Positions 37,965-47,007 of a DNA stretch of 64,000 nucleotides are shown piece by piece. Both the position numbers and the translations under genes were made by a program. This DNA comes from Pseudobacteroides cellulosolvens ATCC 35603 = DSM 2933 (GTDB taxonomy: Bacteria > Bacillota > Clostridia > Acetivibrionales > DSM-2933): the NCBI RefSeq assembly GCF_001262605.1, contig NZ_LGTC01000001.1, positions 2,647,501 through 2,711,500 on the forward strand. The letters run 5' to 3'. The notes beneath the pieces are model-generated. The model saw nothing but the letters and a program-made list of their open reading frames with translations. It ran no database searches and was not told the DNA's origin. The stretch's first letter is position 1, and each line of letters opens with the position of its first letter.

Positions 37965-39134
37965 TTACTTTTTTAATGAAGATACAAACTTTTCAACCCT
38001 CTTCAGTGCTTCTATTATATTGTCAACAGAATATGCGTAGCAAGCTCTTATAAAGCCTTCACCGCCCTCACCGAATGCAGTCCCTGGTACTATGGCTACT
38101 TTTTCCTCTGAAAGCAGTCTTTCACAGAACTCTTCCGACCTTAAACCTGTTGATTTTATACAAGGAAATACATAAAAAGCACCTAACGGCTCAAAGCATT
38201 CCAAACCTACTTTCCTAAAGCCATCAACCATTACTCTTCTTCTTCTGTTGTACTCTCTCCTCATCATCTCAATGTCACCATCACCGCTTTTCAATGCCTC
38301 AGTCGCTGCATACTGGGCAGTTGTTGGAGATGACATTATAGCGAATTGATGTATCTTATACATTGCACCAATCAGATCCGGATGACCACATGCATATCCA
38401 AGCCTCCAGCCAGTCATTGCATAAGATTTTGAAAATCCATTAATTATAAGTGTTTTATCTTTCATCTCAGGATAGCTGGCAATTGACACATGCCTTCCTT
38501 CATACGTCAGTTCCGAATAAATTTCGTCAGATAACACAACAATATTCTTATCTTTAAGGATTTCCACAATTTTATCCAAATCTTCCCTTGTCATTATAGC
38601 CCCTGTTGGGTTATTGGGAAAAGGAAGTATCAGAACTTTAGTCCTTGGAGTTATAGCTTTTTCAAGAAGCTCCGGCGTCAATCTGAATTGATCTTCTACT
38701 CTCAGATTGATTATTACCGGAGTAGCACCTGTAAGAATCGTACAAGGTTTATATGCAACAAAGCTGGGTTCAGGTATTATTACCTCATCACCTGGACCTA
38801 CCAGAGACCTTAATGCGATGTCGATAGCCTCACTTCCGCCTACTGTGACAATTATCTGATTTTTGGGATCATATCCCACATTAAATTTTCTTTTATAATA
38901 TTTTGATATTTCCGTCCTAAGCTCTATAAAGCCGGAATTAGGGGAATAATGGGTATGCCCCTTTTCTAAAGAATATATTCCTGCCTCTCTTACGTTCCAA
39001 GGCGTTACAAAATCAGGTTCTCCGATACTAAGTGAAATTGCATCTTTCATTTCATTGACAAGATCAAAAAACTTCCTGATCCCTGAAGGCGGAATATTTT
39101 TTATGGTTGGAGTAATCATATCCGACATTTTCAT
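37965..39134 (-). CDS. Class I/II PLP aminotransferase (aspartate/aromatic-type)
   Basis: The 389-residue fold type I enzyme has SIGEPDFVTPWNVREA, HYSPNSGFIELR, FPNNPTGAIM, LSDEIYSELTY and the PLP lysine in NGFSKSYAMTGWRLGY. It fits the AspB/PatA group that exchanges amino groups of Asp, Ala or aromatic amino acids with 2-oxoglutarate. It overlaps the Lrp/AsnC gene by 4 nt (ATGA), so it lies behind the T-box. The amino acid that controls the T-box could not be read with confidence. Confidence 0.93.
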   Translation of the reverse strand: MKMSDMITPTIKNIPPSGIRKFFDLVNEMKDAISLSIGEPDFVTPWNVREAGIYSLEKGHTHYSPNSGFIELRTEISKYYKRKFNVGYDPKNQIIVTVGGSEAIDIALRSLVGPGDEVIIPEPSFVAYKPCTILTGATPVIINLRVEDQFRLTPELLEKAITPRTKVLILPFPNNPTGAIMTREDLDKIVEILKDKNIVVLSDEIYSELTYEGRHVSIASYPEMKDKTLIINGFSKSYAMTGWRLGYACGHPDLIGAMYKIHQFAIMSSPTTAQYAATEALKSGDGDIEMMRREYNRRRRVMVDGFRKVGLECFEPLGAFYVFPCIKSTGLRSEEFCERLLSEEKVAIVPGTAFGEGGEGFIRACYAYSVDNIIEALKRVEKFVSSLKK

Positions 39135-39616
39135 AATATTATTGCCTCCCTGTCATCCTTAGTTTTCTCTTCAAAGATAGTTCCCTTATCTTTATATTTC
39201 TTCAATACGAAGTGGGTTGCCGTACTCAATACGTTTTCCAATGGTGCGAGCTTCATTGCAACAAACAATGCCACCTCCTTCATTGTCTTTCCTTCAACTA
39301 TTACAGTAAGGTCAAAGCCTCCTGACATTAAGTAGCAAGCCTTAACCTGAGGATATCTGTAAATTCTTTCAGCCACTTTGTCAAAACCCTCTCCCCTTTG
39401 CGGAGTGACTTTTAATTCAATCAATGCTGTAACACTTTCTTTGCCTGTTTTTTCCCAGTTGATCATTGCAGTATAGCCAGCTATTGTATTGTCCTCTTCA
39501 TAATTTTTAATAATTTCCTTTACTTCATCAACAGTCTTTCCAAGCATAACTGCCATTTGCTCCTCTGTCAATTTGGCGTTATTTTCTAATAGTTCTAAAA
39601 TCTCTTCCATAGCCAC
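39131..39616 (-). CDS. Lrp/AsnC family transcriptional regulator
   Basis: The 161-residue protein has an N-terminal helix-turn-helix (NAKLTEEQMAVMLGKTVDEVKEII, near 13-36) and a C-terminal AsnC-type ligand domain (VTALIELKVTPQRGEGFDKVAERI, then VKACYLMSGGFDLTVIVEG). Such regulators bind amino acids and act locally or globally. It is the first gene of a three-gene unit with the aminotransferase and HAD phosphatase, under a T-box leader. That arrangement puts a DNA-binding amino acid sensor under tRNA-charging control. Confidence 0.92.
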   Translation of the reverse strand: MAMEEILELLENNAKLTEEQMAVMLGKTVDEVKEIIKNYEEDNTIAGYTAMINWEKTGKESVTALIELKVTPQRGEGFDKVAERIYRYPQVKACYLMSGGFDLTVIVEGKTMKEVALFVAMKLAPLENVLSTATHFVLKKYKDKGTIFEEKTKDDREAIIL

Positions 39617-39698
39617 TCTCTCCTTTTCCTTATATATTTATAATGCTCTTTGTGAATCTTTAATTATTATTTACACAAACCATCTTTATATAAAACAA

Positions 39699-40005
39699 TA
39701 AAAAAACTCCTTCCCCAAAGAAAGGGGCGAAGGAGTATTCCGCGGTACCACCCTAATTAGCACACAAAAATGCTGTCTCAACCGATACAAAATATACCGT
39801 TCCTCTATAACGCGAGGTCTCGTCATCTTCTAATGTCCAATACAATTTATATTTAAATAGTATCGGATTTCTCAAAGTGAATCTCCAGGGCTGCTTTCTA
39901 TATAGTCCTTTGTTAGTCTTCCACCTGACACTAACTCTCTTTAAAATTACCTATATATACTCTTCCCCCTCATTGATCTTGCACACATATTAATTTTTAT
40001 TATTA
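39699..40005 (-). ncRNA. T-box leader
   Basis: On the minus strand this shows a GGGGGAAGAG start of stem I, an AGAGAG bulge, GGTGGAAG in the distal loop and the invariant T-box AGGGTGGTACCGCGG (39754-39740). A terminator of CTCCTTC-GCCCC paired with GGGG-AAGGAG and seven T follows (39735-39699). It precedes the Lrp/AsnC gene by about 80 nt. Uncharged tRNA pairing with the T-box would open the terminator. The specifier codon is not assigned. Confidence 0.93.
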
Positions 40006-40011
40006 TTAAGT

Positions 40012-40040
40012 ATTATACGAAACTAAATTTAAAATTTCAA
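40012..40040 (-). promoter_or_regulatory. Promoter of the T-box operon
   Basis: On the minus strand TTGAAA (40040-40035), a 17-nt spacer and TATAAT (40017-40012), directly behind the divIVA-like gene. It gives a transcript starting near 40005. Confidence 0.75.
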
Positions 40041-40049
40041 CACTTTTAA

Positions 40050-40502
40050 TTAAATATCTTCTTCGTCCTCGTCTTCAATTACCTCTGTAATCTGCTGTTC
40101 AAACTTTTTAAGTCTTTGTATTACCTCGCTCTTCAAACTTTTTAATTCTCTTCTTACATCAACAAGTTTTTCCTTTTCACTCTCAATAGTCTGTTCAAGC
40201 TTTTTCTTTTCTTCCAATGCTTCTTTTCTAGCATCTTCAAGGATAGCTTCGGCTTTTTCGTTAGCTATTATTATAGCATCGGCTATCTTAACCCTATCTT
40301 CATTGACCTGGCTCATCCTTCTCTCAAGATCCTCATATTTTATTCTGAGTTCCCTGTTTTGATTTTTAAGCATTGAAATTTCATTGTCTTTCTGCTTAAG
40401 TCTATCATCAAACTCCTTAAGCATCCTTTCGATATAAGCATTTACATCAGACTTCGCAAAACCACCCATAAATGAACTTCCGAATCGTTTTTCCCCTGAC
40501 AT
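40050..40502 (-). CDS. DivIVA-domain protein
   Basis: The 150-residue protein has an N-terminal FGSSFMGGFAKSDVNAYIERML, the DivIVA lipid-binding/dimer start. A long coiled coil runs to about residue 140 (KQKDNEISMLKNQNRELR, EKEKLVDVRRELKSLK) and ends in an acidic tail EDEDEEDI. DivIVA-like proteins mark curved membrane at poles and septa. Separate from its neighbours, 178 nt from trxA. Whether it is the main DivIVA or an accessory paralogue cannot be told. Confidence 0.85.
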   Translation of the reverse strand: MSGEKRFGSSFMGGFAKSDVNAYIERMLKEFDDRLKQKDNEISMLKNQNRELRIKYEDLERRMSQVNEDRVKIADAIIIANEKAEAILEDARKEALEEKKKLEQTIESEKEKLVDVRRELKSLKSEVIQRLKKFEQQITEVIEDEDEEDI

Positions 40503-40680
40503 TTGCAGTGCCTCCTCTATATATAGTTAAATCATATTAATAAATTAGTATATAAATTAAATAATTTTATCAGAATCATTATATAGCAAAAATTGCTTTT
40601 TATCTACACTAAATGTTTTATCAATTTGCGTACTTGATTTCACTATACATATTCAATAGAAATTCGGAAATTCCTCTTTT

Positions 40681-41010
40681 TTATATGTTCTTTTCTATAA
40701 CATCCTGAAACTCGGATTTAGACCTTGAACCTACAACTTTATCTGCAACTTCGCCATTTTTGAACACTAATATAGTAGGAATGCTCATAACCCTGTATTT
40801 CCTGGTCAACTCACCCTCATTGTCGACATTTACCTTGCACACTTTTACCTTTCCCTCATATTCATCAGCTAATGAATCAATTATAGGTCCGATTGTCATG
40901 CATGGTCCACACCAGGAAGCCCAAAAATCAACTAATACCGGCTTATCAGATTTGATAACCTCATTTTCAAAATTATCCTTTGTAATTATTAACACCTTTT
41001 CACTAGCCAT
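40681..41010 (-). CDS. trxA: Thioredoxin
   Basis: The 109-residue single-domain thioredoxin has the active site WASWCGPCMTIGP (redox pair CGPC), the buried Asp in LVDFWASW and the cis-proline in MSIPTILVFKNGE. It reduces disulfides in the cytoplasm. No signal peptide. No thioredoxin reductase gene is adjacent. A ribosome site GGAGG lies before the start. Confidence 0.95.
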   Translation of the reverse strand: MASEKVLIITKDNFENEVIKSDKPVLVDFWASWCGPCMTIGPIIDSLADEYEGKVKVCKVNVDNEGELTRKYRVMSIPTILVFKNGEVADKVVGSRSKSEFQDVIEKNI

Positions 41011-41142
41011 AATAATCCTCCATTCATTAAGCTACAATATTAAAACTGCATTAAATCTGCTTATTCCATATACGTTGAATCAGTATTACCAATCCATCTA
41101 TTTAATACCCTGAGCTAGAAAAGCTAAACAAAAATGTTAAGC

Positions 41143-41185
41143 CATGATTAAAAAATAACATCCGCTATAAATTTCGCTCATGTTT
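41143..41185 (-). repeat. Dispersed repeat, family 1, half copy c
   Basis: The plus-strand stretch from ATGATTAAAAAATAACA through TCCGCTATAAATTTCGCTCATG matches the distal half of copy a almost base for base. It touches the stop codon of the gene at 41184. The proximal arm is missing. Confidence 0.7.
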
Positions 41186-42215
41186 AATCTATATTATCTA
41201 CAATTAACTTATCATTTACTGAATATACTATATAATTATCCAATATTTCAATAAATTCACCTTCATATTCTATTTCGGCATTATTCTTAAGGTTAATAAC
41301 TACTTTATTGGGTTTGTTGACCAAATAAACATTGCCATTCTCTGTTACAATTACATCATTTTCATCACTAGCAGCCTTTAGACTTATTTCATTCCATTTG
41401 CTGTCTGATTCCTTATCCTGTTTTCTATATAGTAGTTTATTGACTTTTCCTTCGGAATCTTTATTTCCAATATATAAATTATCTTCGGCATCGAGGCCTA
41501 TGAGCGAAGCCTTACCATCTATTTGCACACGATTTTTGCTTTTACGTTTTCCATCCCAAAGCATAATTCTGCCTTTTCCATCCTCATAAAATAATTTATC
41601 CGAAAGATTAGCTTCCTTTATCCTCGACGAACTGTCAAATATCATTATATAATTTAAATTATCCATTATGTCAAATTTATAAATCCTTGCTCTTGTTGAG
41701 CTTGTTTGCACCTTTACATAAATAAGATTAGTGAAAAGAGAAAATTCTATGTCCGTTACCTCACTGTTTTTAGCCAATCCCGATATTGCAGGATAGCTAT
41801 GGGTATTACCCGTTTCAATATCTTTAGTCATAACATTTACTTTTCCTGACTTAAGACTGCTAACAGAGTAGATTACTATATTCCTGTCAGGCAACCACCT
41901 GTAGTAATTTATATCACCGGAATCATCCTCTATTGTATCTTTTGACTTTTTATTTATAAGATCATACACATGAATTTTACCGGATAATAACCAGGCAGCA
42001 TGATTTCCATCATAGGATACCTTTAATTGGGTTGCCCCTTGCTGAATTTCAACACTTTTCTTTTCTACTTCAACTGTTTTATCACTCACCTCATAGCTGG
42101 TTGCTTTGATCTCATGCTCCTTAAGCAAAAAGTCGTAATTAAAATATGCGAGTACCAATATCTGCAATATAATTGATAATATAATCCATTTATAAACCCT
42201 TTTTAATAATTTCAC
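41184..42215 (-). CDS. Membrane-anchored protein with beta-propeller-like repeats
   Basis: The 343-residue protein has one N-terminal membrane helix (residues 10-28) and an extracellular part with repeated strand motifs. Examples are VSYDGNHAAWLLSGKIHVYD, YYRWLPDRNIVIYSV and DNLYIGNKD, like TolB/DPPIV N-terminal propellers. No catalytic motif is seen. It overlaps the upstream phosphodiester glycosidase gene by 4 nt, so the two are a unit. It may be a surface scaffold or sensor; family assignment is uncertain. Confidence 0.6.
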   Translation of the reverse strand: MKLLKRVYKWIILSIILQILVLAYFNYDFLLKEHEIKATSYEVSDKTVEVEKKSVEIQQGATQLKVSYDGNHAAWLLSGKIHVYDLINKKSKDTIEDDSGDINYYRWLPDRNIVIYSVSSLKSGKVNVMTKDIETGNTHSYPAISGLAKNSEVTDIEFSLFTNLIYVKVQTSSTRARIYKFDIMDNLNYIMIFDSSSRIKEANLSDKLFYEDGKGRIMLWDGKRKSKNRVQIDGKASLIGLDAEDNLYIGNKDSEGKVNKLLYRKQDKESDSKWNEISLKAASDENDVIVTENGNVYLVNKPNKVVINLKNNAEIEYEGEFIEILDNYIVYSVNDKLIVDNID

Positions 42216-43261
42216 TTGCTGCCACCAGCCTTTCCAGGCATCACCATGAATACTGATGCTACAGCACGCTCTCCTAATCCATCAGTCGGTTTGTTTATAA
42301 TCTTTCCATTAAAATACATTGTAGTTGATGAGCCGCCGTCTAAGTTAACGGCATTTTTTGCATTATATTTTAAAAATATATCCTGAACATCACGCAGTGT
42401 GGCACCTAATGAACCAGCCCTTCTGCCGTCAATTACCAATAAAATGACAGTTCCATCGGCTCTTTGGCCAATAGCAGTCCTAGGTGCTATTCCCCATCCT
42501 CCATCACCTCTTTTGATGGTTTTTTTTCCGTTTACTATAAGAGGGGGTCCGAAACTCACTCCTTCTTTTACTCCATATTCATTTAAAAGCTGATTTACAG
42601 AATGCTTTCCAACTATTAGCATTTGGTCGGTAAATGCAGCTGAATCCTGTTTTATAGTATTGCTTTTCTGATTTACAACAACTTTCCCATCATGAATAAT
42701 ATATCCCATAGGTGCCCCTCCGGTGCCTGTCCAACCAACATCCATGAAACCGCCTGCGTTTATTGCAGCGATAGCTCCATTTCTTTTTGCAATGGAGCTG
42801 GTAGTCTCTCCGGAATTTGGAAAGTTTTTGGAATAGCCAACCTTAATTCTTGATGGATCGTATACAAGCATAAGCTTTCCTTCAAAACTTCCGCCATCAA
42901 TGTTATACACTTCTATTTTATCATCATGGTTCGAACCAAAACTAAGTTTCTGTAATACGCCTCCATTATCCAAAGGGTCTTCGGCAAAGCTTTTGGAGAT
43001 AATTCTATTTATAGCTTCATCGCTCAAAAAAAACTTTGCAATATACTGATGTGTAAAGGTATTCCATGACATACCTGTTATAGTACCCTTCACATTTTCA
43101 AAAGGACCATAGAAAATCAATATCGGCAGTGTAACACCGGTAAAAAGTATTTCAAATATCAGGAATATCAATATTTTAGTAAATATATTTCCTCTTTTAT
43201 TCTTTTTGGTTATAACTCCATCATCCGTGTCCTGGATTTTTTTAATTTTAAATTTCCTCAC
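42212..43261 (-). CDS. Phosphodiester glycosidase (NAGPA-type) membrane protein
   Basis: The 349-residue protein has an N-terminal membrane helix near 28-52 and a C-terminal NAGPA/DUF2233 domain: AAINAGGFMD, GGAPMGYIIHDGKVV, APRTAIGQRADGTVILLVIDGR and AVNLDGGSSTTMYFNG. Relatives remove N-acetylglucosamine or similar groups from phosphodiesters and act on exopolysaccharide or teichoic-type polymers. Outside-facing enzyme. Coupled to the propeller-like gene by a 4-nt overlap. Confidence 0.85.
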   Translation of the reverse strand: MRKFKIKKIQDTDDGVITKKNKRGNIFTKILIFLIFEILFTGVTLPILIFYGPFENVKGTITGMSWNTFTHQYIAKFFLSDEAINRIISKSFAEDPLDNGGVLQKLSFGSNHDDKIEVYNIDGGSFEGKLMLVYDPSRIKVGYSKNFPNSGETTSSIAKRNGAIAAINAGGFMDVGWTGTGGAPMGYIIHDGKVVVNQKSNTIKQDSAAFTDQMLIVGKHSVNQLLNEYGVKEGVSFGPPLIVNGKKTIKRGDGGWGIAPRTAIGQRADGTVILLVIDGRRAGSLGATLRDVQDIFLKYNAKNAVNLDGGSSTTMYFNGKIINKPTDGLGERAVASVFMVMPGKAGGSK

Positions 43262-43369
43262 GAAAAAATTCCCCCCAAAGTTATATCAAAAGTGATTAGT
43301 GACACTTCAACGTAAAAAATTACTAAGTTCTATACAAAATATTTTTATATTAGTCCTCATATTATAACT

Positions 43370-43804
43370 CTATACTCTGTTATCTAAAATGTAAACATCC
43401 AAGGTCCTGTGAATCTTCTCAAATATCAGGCCTGCTGCAAACCACCAGGGAGCATAATCCAATCTGATTAGTCCATCAACAGCATAAGGCCCACTATATA
43501 ACCATGGCTTAAGGTTTATGATATTCTCCAAAATAAAACCCGTAGCATATTCTATTCCCCATATAACTAAGACCCAAATTATTCCCCTGGTAATCCACCT
43601 CCACCTACTTATTATATCATGAATGGGTTCAAGAAAAACCGCCAATCCGTATATAAAGAACATCCATAGATTAGTAAATCCACTTAATCTTAGATCTCCA
43701 ACCATTAATGAGTGCATTCCAGTCCATATTACTTCAGTATTCCATCCAATTAATCCATAAATAATGTATCTTTTTATCATACAATTATTTTTCTTAAATT
43801 TCAA
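43370..43804 (-). CDS. Small polytopic membrane protein (CmpB-like putative ABC type IV)
   Basis: The 144-residue protein has three or four membrane segments (YIIYGLIGWNTEVIWTG, FTNLWMFFIYGLAVFLEP, GIIWVLVIWGIEYATGF and APWWFAAGLIFE). The layout and the GIEYATG motif resemble the putative ABC-transporter type IV (CmpB) family, whose role is unclear. The frame begins with TTG at 43804; an ATG at 43780 is also possible, and neither has a strong ribosome site. It stands alone. Confidence 0.6.
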   Translation of the reverse strand: MKFKKNNCMIKRYIIYGLIGWNTEVIWTGMHSLMVGDLRLSGFTNLWMFFIYGLAVFLEPIHDIISRWRWITRGIIWVLVIWGIEYATGFILENIINLKPWLYSGPYAVDGLIRLDYAPWWFAAGLIFEKIHRTLDVYILDNRV

Positions 43805-44302
43805 AATTTTTATTTGAGCAATATTTAGCTTTTCTTGATTTCATTAGTATATTATCTATTAATATATATATTTTTTAAAAAAACTCTACCAAAATTCCCG
43901 AAATTATGATATTATGTTTTATATGAATTTTATTCTTTTTTAAGCTTTTATTTGCAACAAAGTATTAGTTTGTACTTTGTCATTGTTTATATGAGTGCTT
44001 TTCCAAATAGTTTCTTCATCAAATGTTTAACTGTTTTTTCATAATATGTTTTGTGATTAATATAATAATTCTGTGTCTAATGTTTAGTGATAAGCTTTGC
44101 ATTGTTGTTTTAATATCATGTAAATTTGCACTTTTATATTTAATTGTAAAATTTCTTTAAAATCTAAAGAATAATTAATTGAATATTGTTTTACGTAAAA
44201 ATAAACAAAAAGCTTAAAGTATTAATTGATTTTTATATAATTTGATATTATTAATAAAAAATTGGTAATAATAAATAATACGATAATAAATGGAGGTTGC
44301 AT
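43805..44302. other. A/T-rich intergenic region before glgP
   Basis: About 500 nt with no ORF or clear repeat. A weak promoter candidate for glgP is TTGATT (44228), a 17-nt spacer and TATTAA. Long T- and A-runs suggest a flexible, poorly conserved spacer. Confidence 0.45.
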
Positions 44303-46870
44303 ATGTATCTTTTAGGAAAGATAAAAGTAACAGCTGTAATACCGCAAAAGCTTAACAGGTTAAACGATATTGCATATAATCTATGGTGGTCATGGAATTC
44401 TGATGCAATAGACCTTTACAGGGAGATTGACCTAGCTCTTTGGGAAAAGCTAAATAAAAACCCTGTAAGATTTTTACAGGAAGTTAGCCAGAAAAAGTTG
44501 GAACAAAAGTTGAACGACTCTGACTATATGCAACGTTATGAAGAGGTTGTGGCAAGTTTTGACCGTTATTTGAGCGAGAAAGATACCTGGTTCAATAAGA
44601 ATTATCCTGATAAAAAGGATAATATGATTGCATATTTTTCAGCAGAGTATGGCTTAAACGAGGTTTTGCCTATTTACTCAGGCGGTCTGGGCGTTCTATC
44701 AGGTGATCACTGCAAGTCTGCTAGTGATTTGGGAATACCTTTTACTGCAATAGGACTTTTTTATAAGCAAGGCTACTTTAGTCAGAGAATCAACTATGAC
44801 GGATGGCAGGAAACTAATTTCACAGATTTAAATGTTTCTCAGCTTCCAATAACTCCCGCACTGGATAAAAACGGTGATAGGGTAATGATTAATGTTGAAC
44901 TGCCTGGAAGGGTTGTATTTGCACAAATATGGCAGGTTAAAGTTGGACGTGTCAGTATATACTTTATGGACACCGATGTGGAACAAAACAACGACCATGA
45001 TCGTTCCCTAACTGCAAGGCTTTATGGCGGTGATCAGGAAACAAGAATTCAGCAGGAAATATTCCTTGGTATTGGCGGAATAAGGACATTGGAAGCACTT
45101 GGCATTAAGGCTACAGTGTACCACATGAACGAAGGCCACTCATCCTTCATGGGACTGGAGCTGATGAGAAAACTTATTCAGGAGCACAAAATTCCTTTCA
45201 AACAAGCAAAGGAAATTGTGTCTTCGTCATCCATATTTACGACTCATACACCTGTTCCCGCCGGAAACGATGTATTCCCAATCCAAATGATTGACAAGTA
45301 CTTCGGCAATTTCTGGGGCCTTTTAGGCATAAGCAGACATGAGTTCCTTGACCTTGGCCTCAGGGTAGGAGAGCACCAGAACTTTAATATGACAGTACTG
45401 GCCCTTAACCTGTCAGGTAGGAAAAACGGTGTTAGCGAATTGCATGGTGCCGTGTCACGTAACATATTTAATAATGTATGGCCGGGATTACCCGAAGAAG
45501 ATGTACCTATTACACATATAACCAATGGAATACACACATTGACATGGCTTTCGCCAAGCATAAAGCACATATTCGATAAATACCTCGATGCAGATTGGAA
45601 AGAAACCCTGTATGACAGATCTATCTGGGATAAGGTTAATAACATACCAAGTGATGAGTTATGGAAGACTCACAGTGTGTTAAAAACTAAAATGATCGGA
45701 TATATACGCAACAAATTGAAAGAACAAAAAATTGCAAACGGAGAATCTGCTGAAAGCATAAAAGAAGTTGATTCCGTTCTGGATTCCAATGCACTCACTA
45801 TTGGTTTTGCAAGAAGATTTGCCACATATAAGCGTGCAAATCTCATATTCAGGGATGTTGCAAGAATATTGAAAATACTTAATAATCCAGAAATGCCGGT
45901 TCAGATAATATTTGCCGGTAAAGCTCATCCTGCCGACAGACCTGCACATGAAATAATCAAAAATATCAATGATATTGCAAAGCAAGAGGGCTTTAAAGGG
46001 AAAGTTATTTTACTGGAAAATTACAACATGACCCTTGCCAGAATAATGGTTCAGGGTGTTGATATCTGGCTCAATAACCCAAGACGTCCTCTAGAGGCCA
46101 GTGGAACCAGCGGCCAAAAGGTTTGCATAAATGGAGCTATTAACTTCAGTATCCTTGACGGATGGTGGTGCGAAGGCTATAATGGCAAAAACGGATGGGC
46201 AATAGGTGATGATACCTATTATGATAATGAGTATAACCAGGATAATGCAGATAGTGAATCAATTTACAGTATTCTGGAAAACGAGATAATTCCAACGTAC
46301 TATCACCGTGACGAAAACGGTATACCTGTAAAATGGGTTGATGTAATGAAAGAATCCATTAAATCATTAACTGCTCAGTATGGTACACACAGAATGGTTC
46401 AGGAGTATAACAACAGGTTCTATATTCCTACCATGGAAAGGGTATCTAAAATAACAGCCAACAAGTTTAGCTTCGCCAAGGAATTAGCTGATTGGAAGGC
46501 CAATATTGAGAAAAACTGGTCCCAGGTACAGATTATATCTGATAAAAGCATGAACCAGCTTAAAGAACAGGAGACTAAATCAGGTGATACTATAAAGATC
46601 ACAACTTCAGTTTATCTTGGCAGTATTGATCCTGGAATGGTTAAGGTAGAAGTATACTATGGCAGTATCGGCAGAAATAATCTGATCGAGAATGCTGAAA
46701 TTATTGAAATGAAACTTGATAGCAAACTGGAATATGGCCTTTACAGATACACTTCCGACATAACTTTCTCCGACGGCGGAGAGTATGGCTATACATTCAG
46801 AGTAGTACCTTTCCACCCTGATCTTATAAACAAGTTTGAAATGGGATTGGTAAGATGGGTGGTTCAATAA
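44303..46870 (+). CDS. glgP: Alpha-glucan (glycogen) phosphorylase
   Basis: This 855-residue GT35 enzyme, of the shorter thermophile/archaeal-type with an N-terminal NLWWSWN segment, releases glucose 1-phosphate from glycogen or maltodextrin. It shows YFSAEYGL, YSGGLGVLSGDH, HMNEGHSSF, TTHTPVPAGND, FARRFATYKR and the PLP-region EASGTSGQK with the lysine. I start it at ATG 44303, 6 nt after GGAGG. It is a single gene with its own terminator. Relatives of this type are annotated alpha-glucan phosphorylase. Confidence 0.95.
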   Translation: MYLLGKIKVTAVIPQKLNRLNDIAYNLWWSWNSDAIDLYREIDLALWEKLNKNPVRFLQEVSQKKLEQKLNDSDYMQRYEEVVASFDRYLSEKDTWFNKNYPDKKDNMIAYFSAEYGLNEVLPIYSGGLGVLSGDHCKSASDLGIPFTAIGLFYKQGYFSQRINYDGWQETNFTDLNVSQLPITPALDKNGDRVMINVELPGRVVFAQIWQVKVGRVSIYFMDTDVEQNNDHDRSLTARLYGGDQETRIQQEIFLGIGGIRTLEALGIKATVYHMNEGHSSFMGLELMRKLIQEHKIPFKQAKEIVSSSSIFTTHTPVPAGNDVFPIQMIDKYFGNFWGLLGISRHEFLDLGLRVGEHQNFNMTVLALNLSGRKNGVSELHGAVSRNIFNNVWPGLPEEDVPITHITNGIHTLTWLSPSIKHIFDKYLDADWKETLYDRSIWDKVNNIPSDELWKTHSVLKTKMIGYIRNKLKEQKIANGESAESIKEVDSVLDSNALTIGFARRFATYKRANLIFRDVARILKILNNPEMPVQIIFAGKAHPADRPAHEIIKNINDIAKQEGFKGKVILLENYNMTLARIMVQGVDIWLNNPRRPLEASGTSGQKVCINGAINFSILDGWWCEGYNGKNGWAIGDDTYYDNEYNQDNADSESIYSILENEIIPTYYHRDENGIPVKWVDVMKESIKSLTAQYGTHRMVQEYNNRFYIPTMERVSKITANKFSFAKELADWKANIEKNWSQVQIISDKSMNQLKEQETKSGDTIKITTSVYLGSIDPGMVKVEVYYGSIGRNNLIENAEIIEMKLDSKLEYGLYRYTSDITFSDGGEYGYTFRVVPFHPDLINKFEMGLVRWVVQ

Positions 46871-46889
46871 ACCATAAGACCTTTTTTCC

Positions 46890-46937
46890 AGCTTCGATAT
46901 AAAAGATCAAAAGTCTTTTATATCGAGGCTGTTTTTT
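46890..46937. terminator. Terminator between glgP and the HD gene
   Basis: Arms 46890-46906 and 46914-46930 (17 nt, one G-T pair) around a 7-nt loop are followed by GTTTTTT. It lies 20 nt after glgP and serves the convergent gene as well. Confidence 0.85.
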
Positions 46938-47007
46938 ATGTTATTAAAACTAAAACTATGTATAACCTTATAAACTCTTATATCATTTGTTAACTATTAC
47001 TTATAAA

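Noticed and set aside
39860..39960. T-box specifier codon
   Set aside because: Stem I could be paired in more than one way by eye, so naming an amino acid would be a guess.
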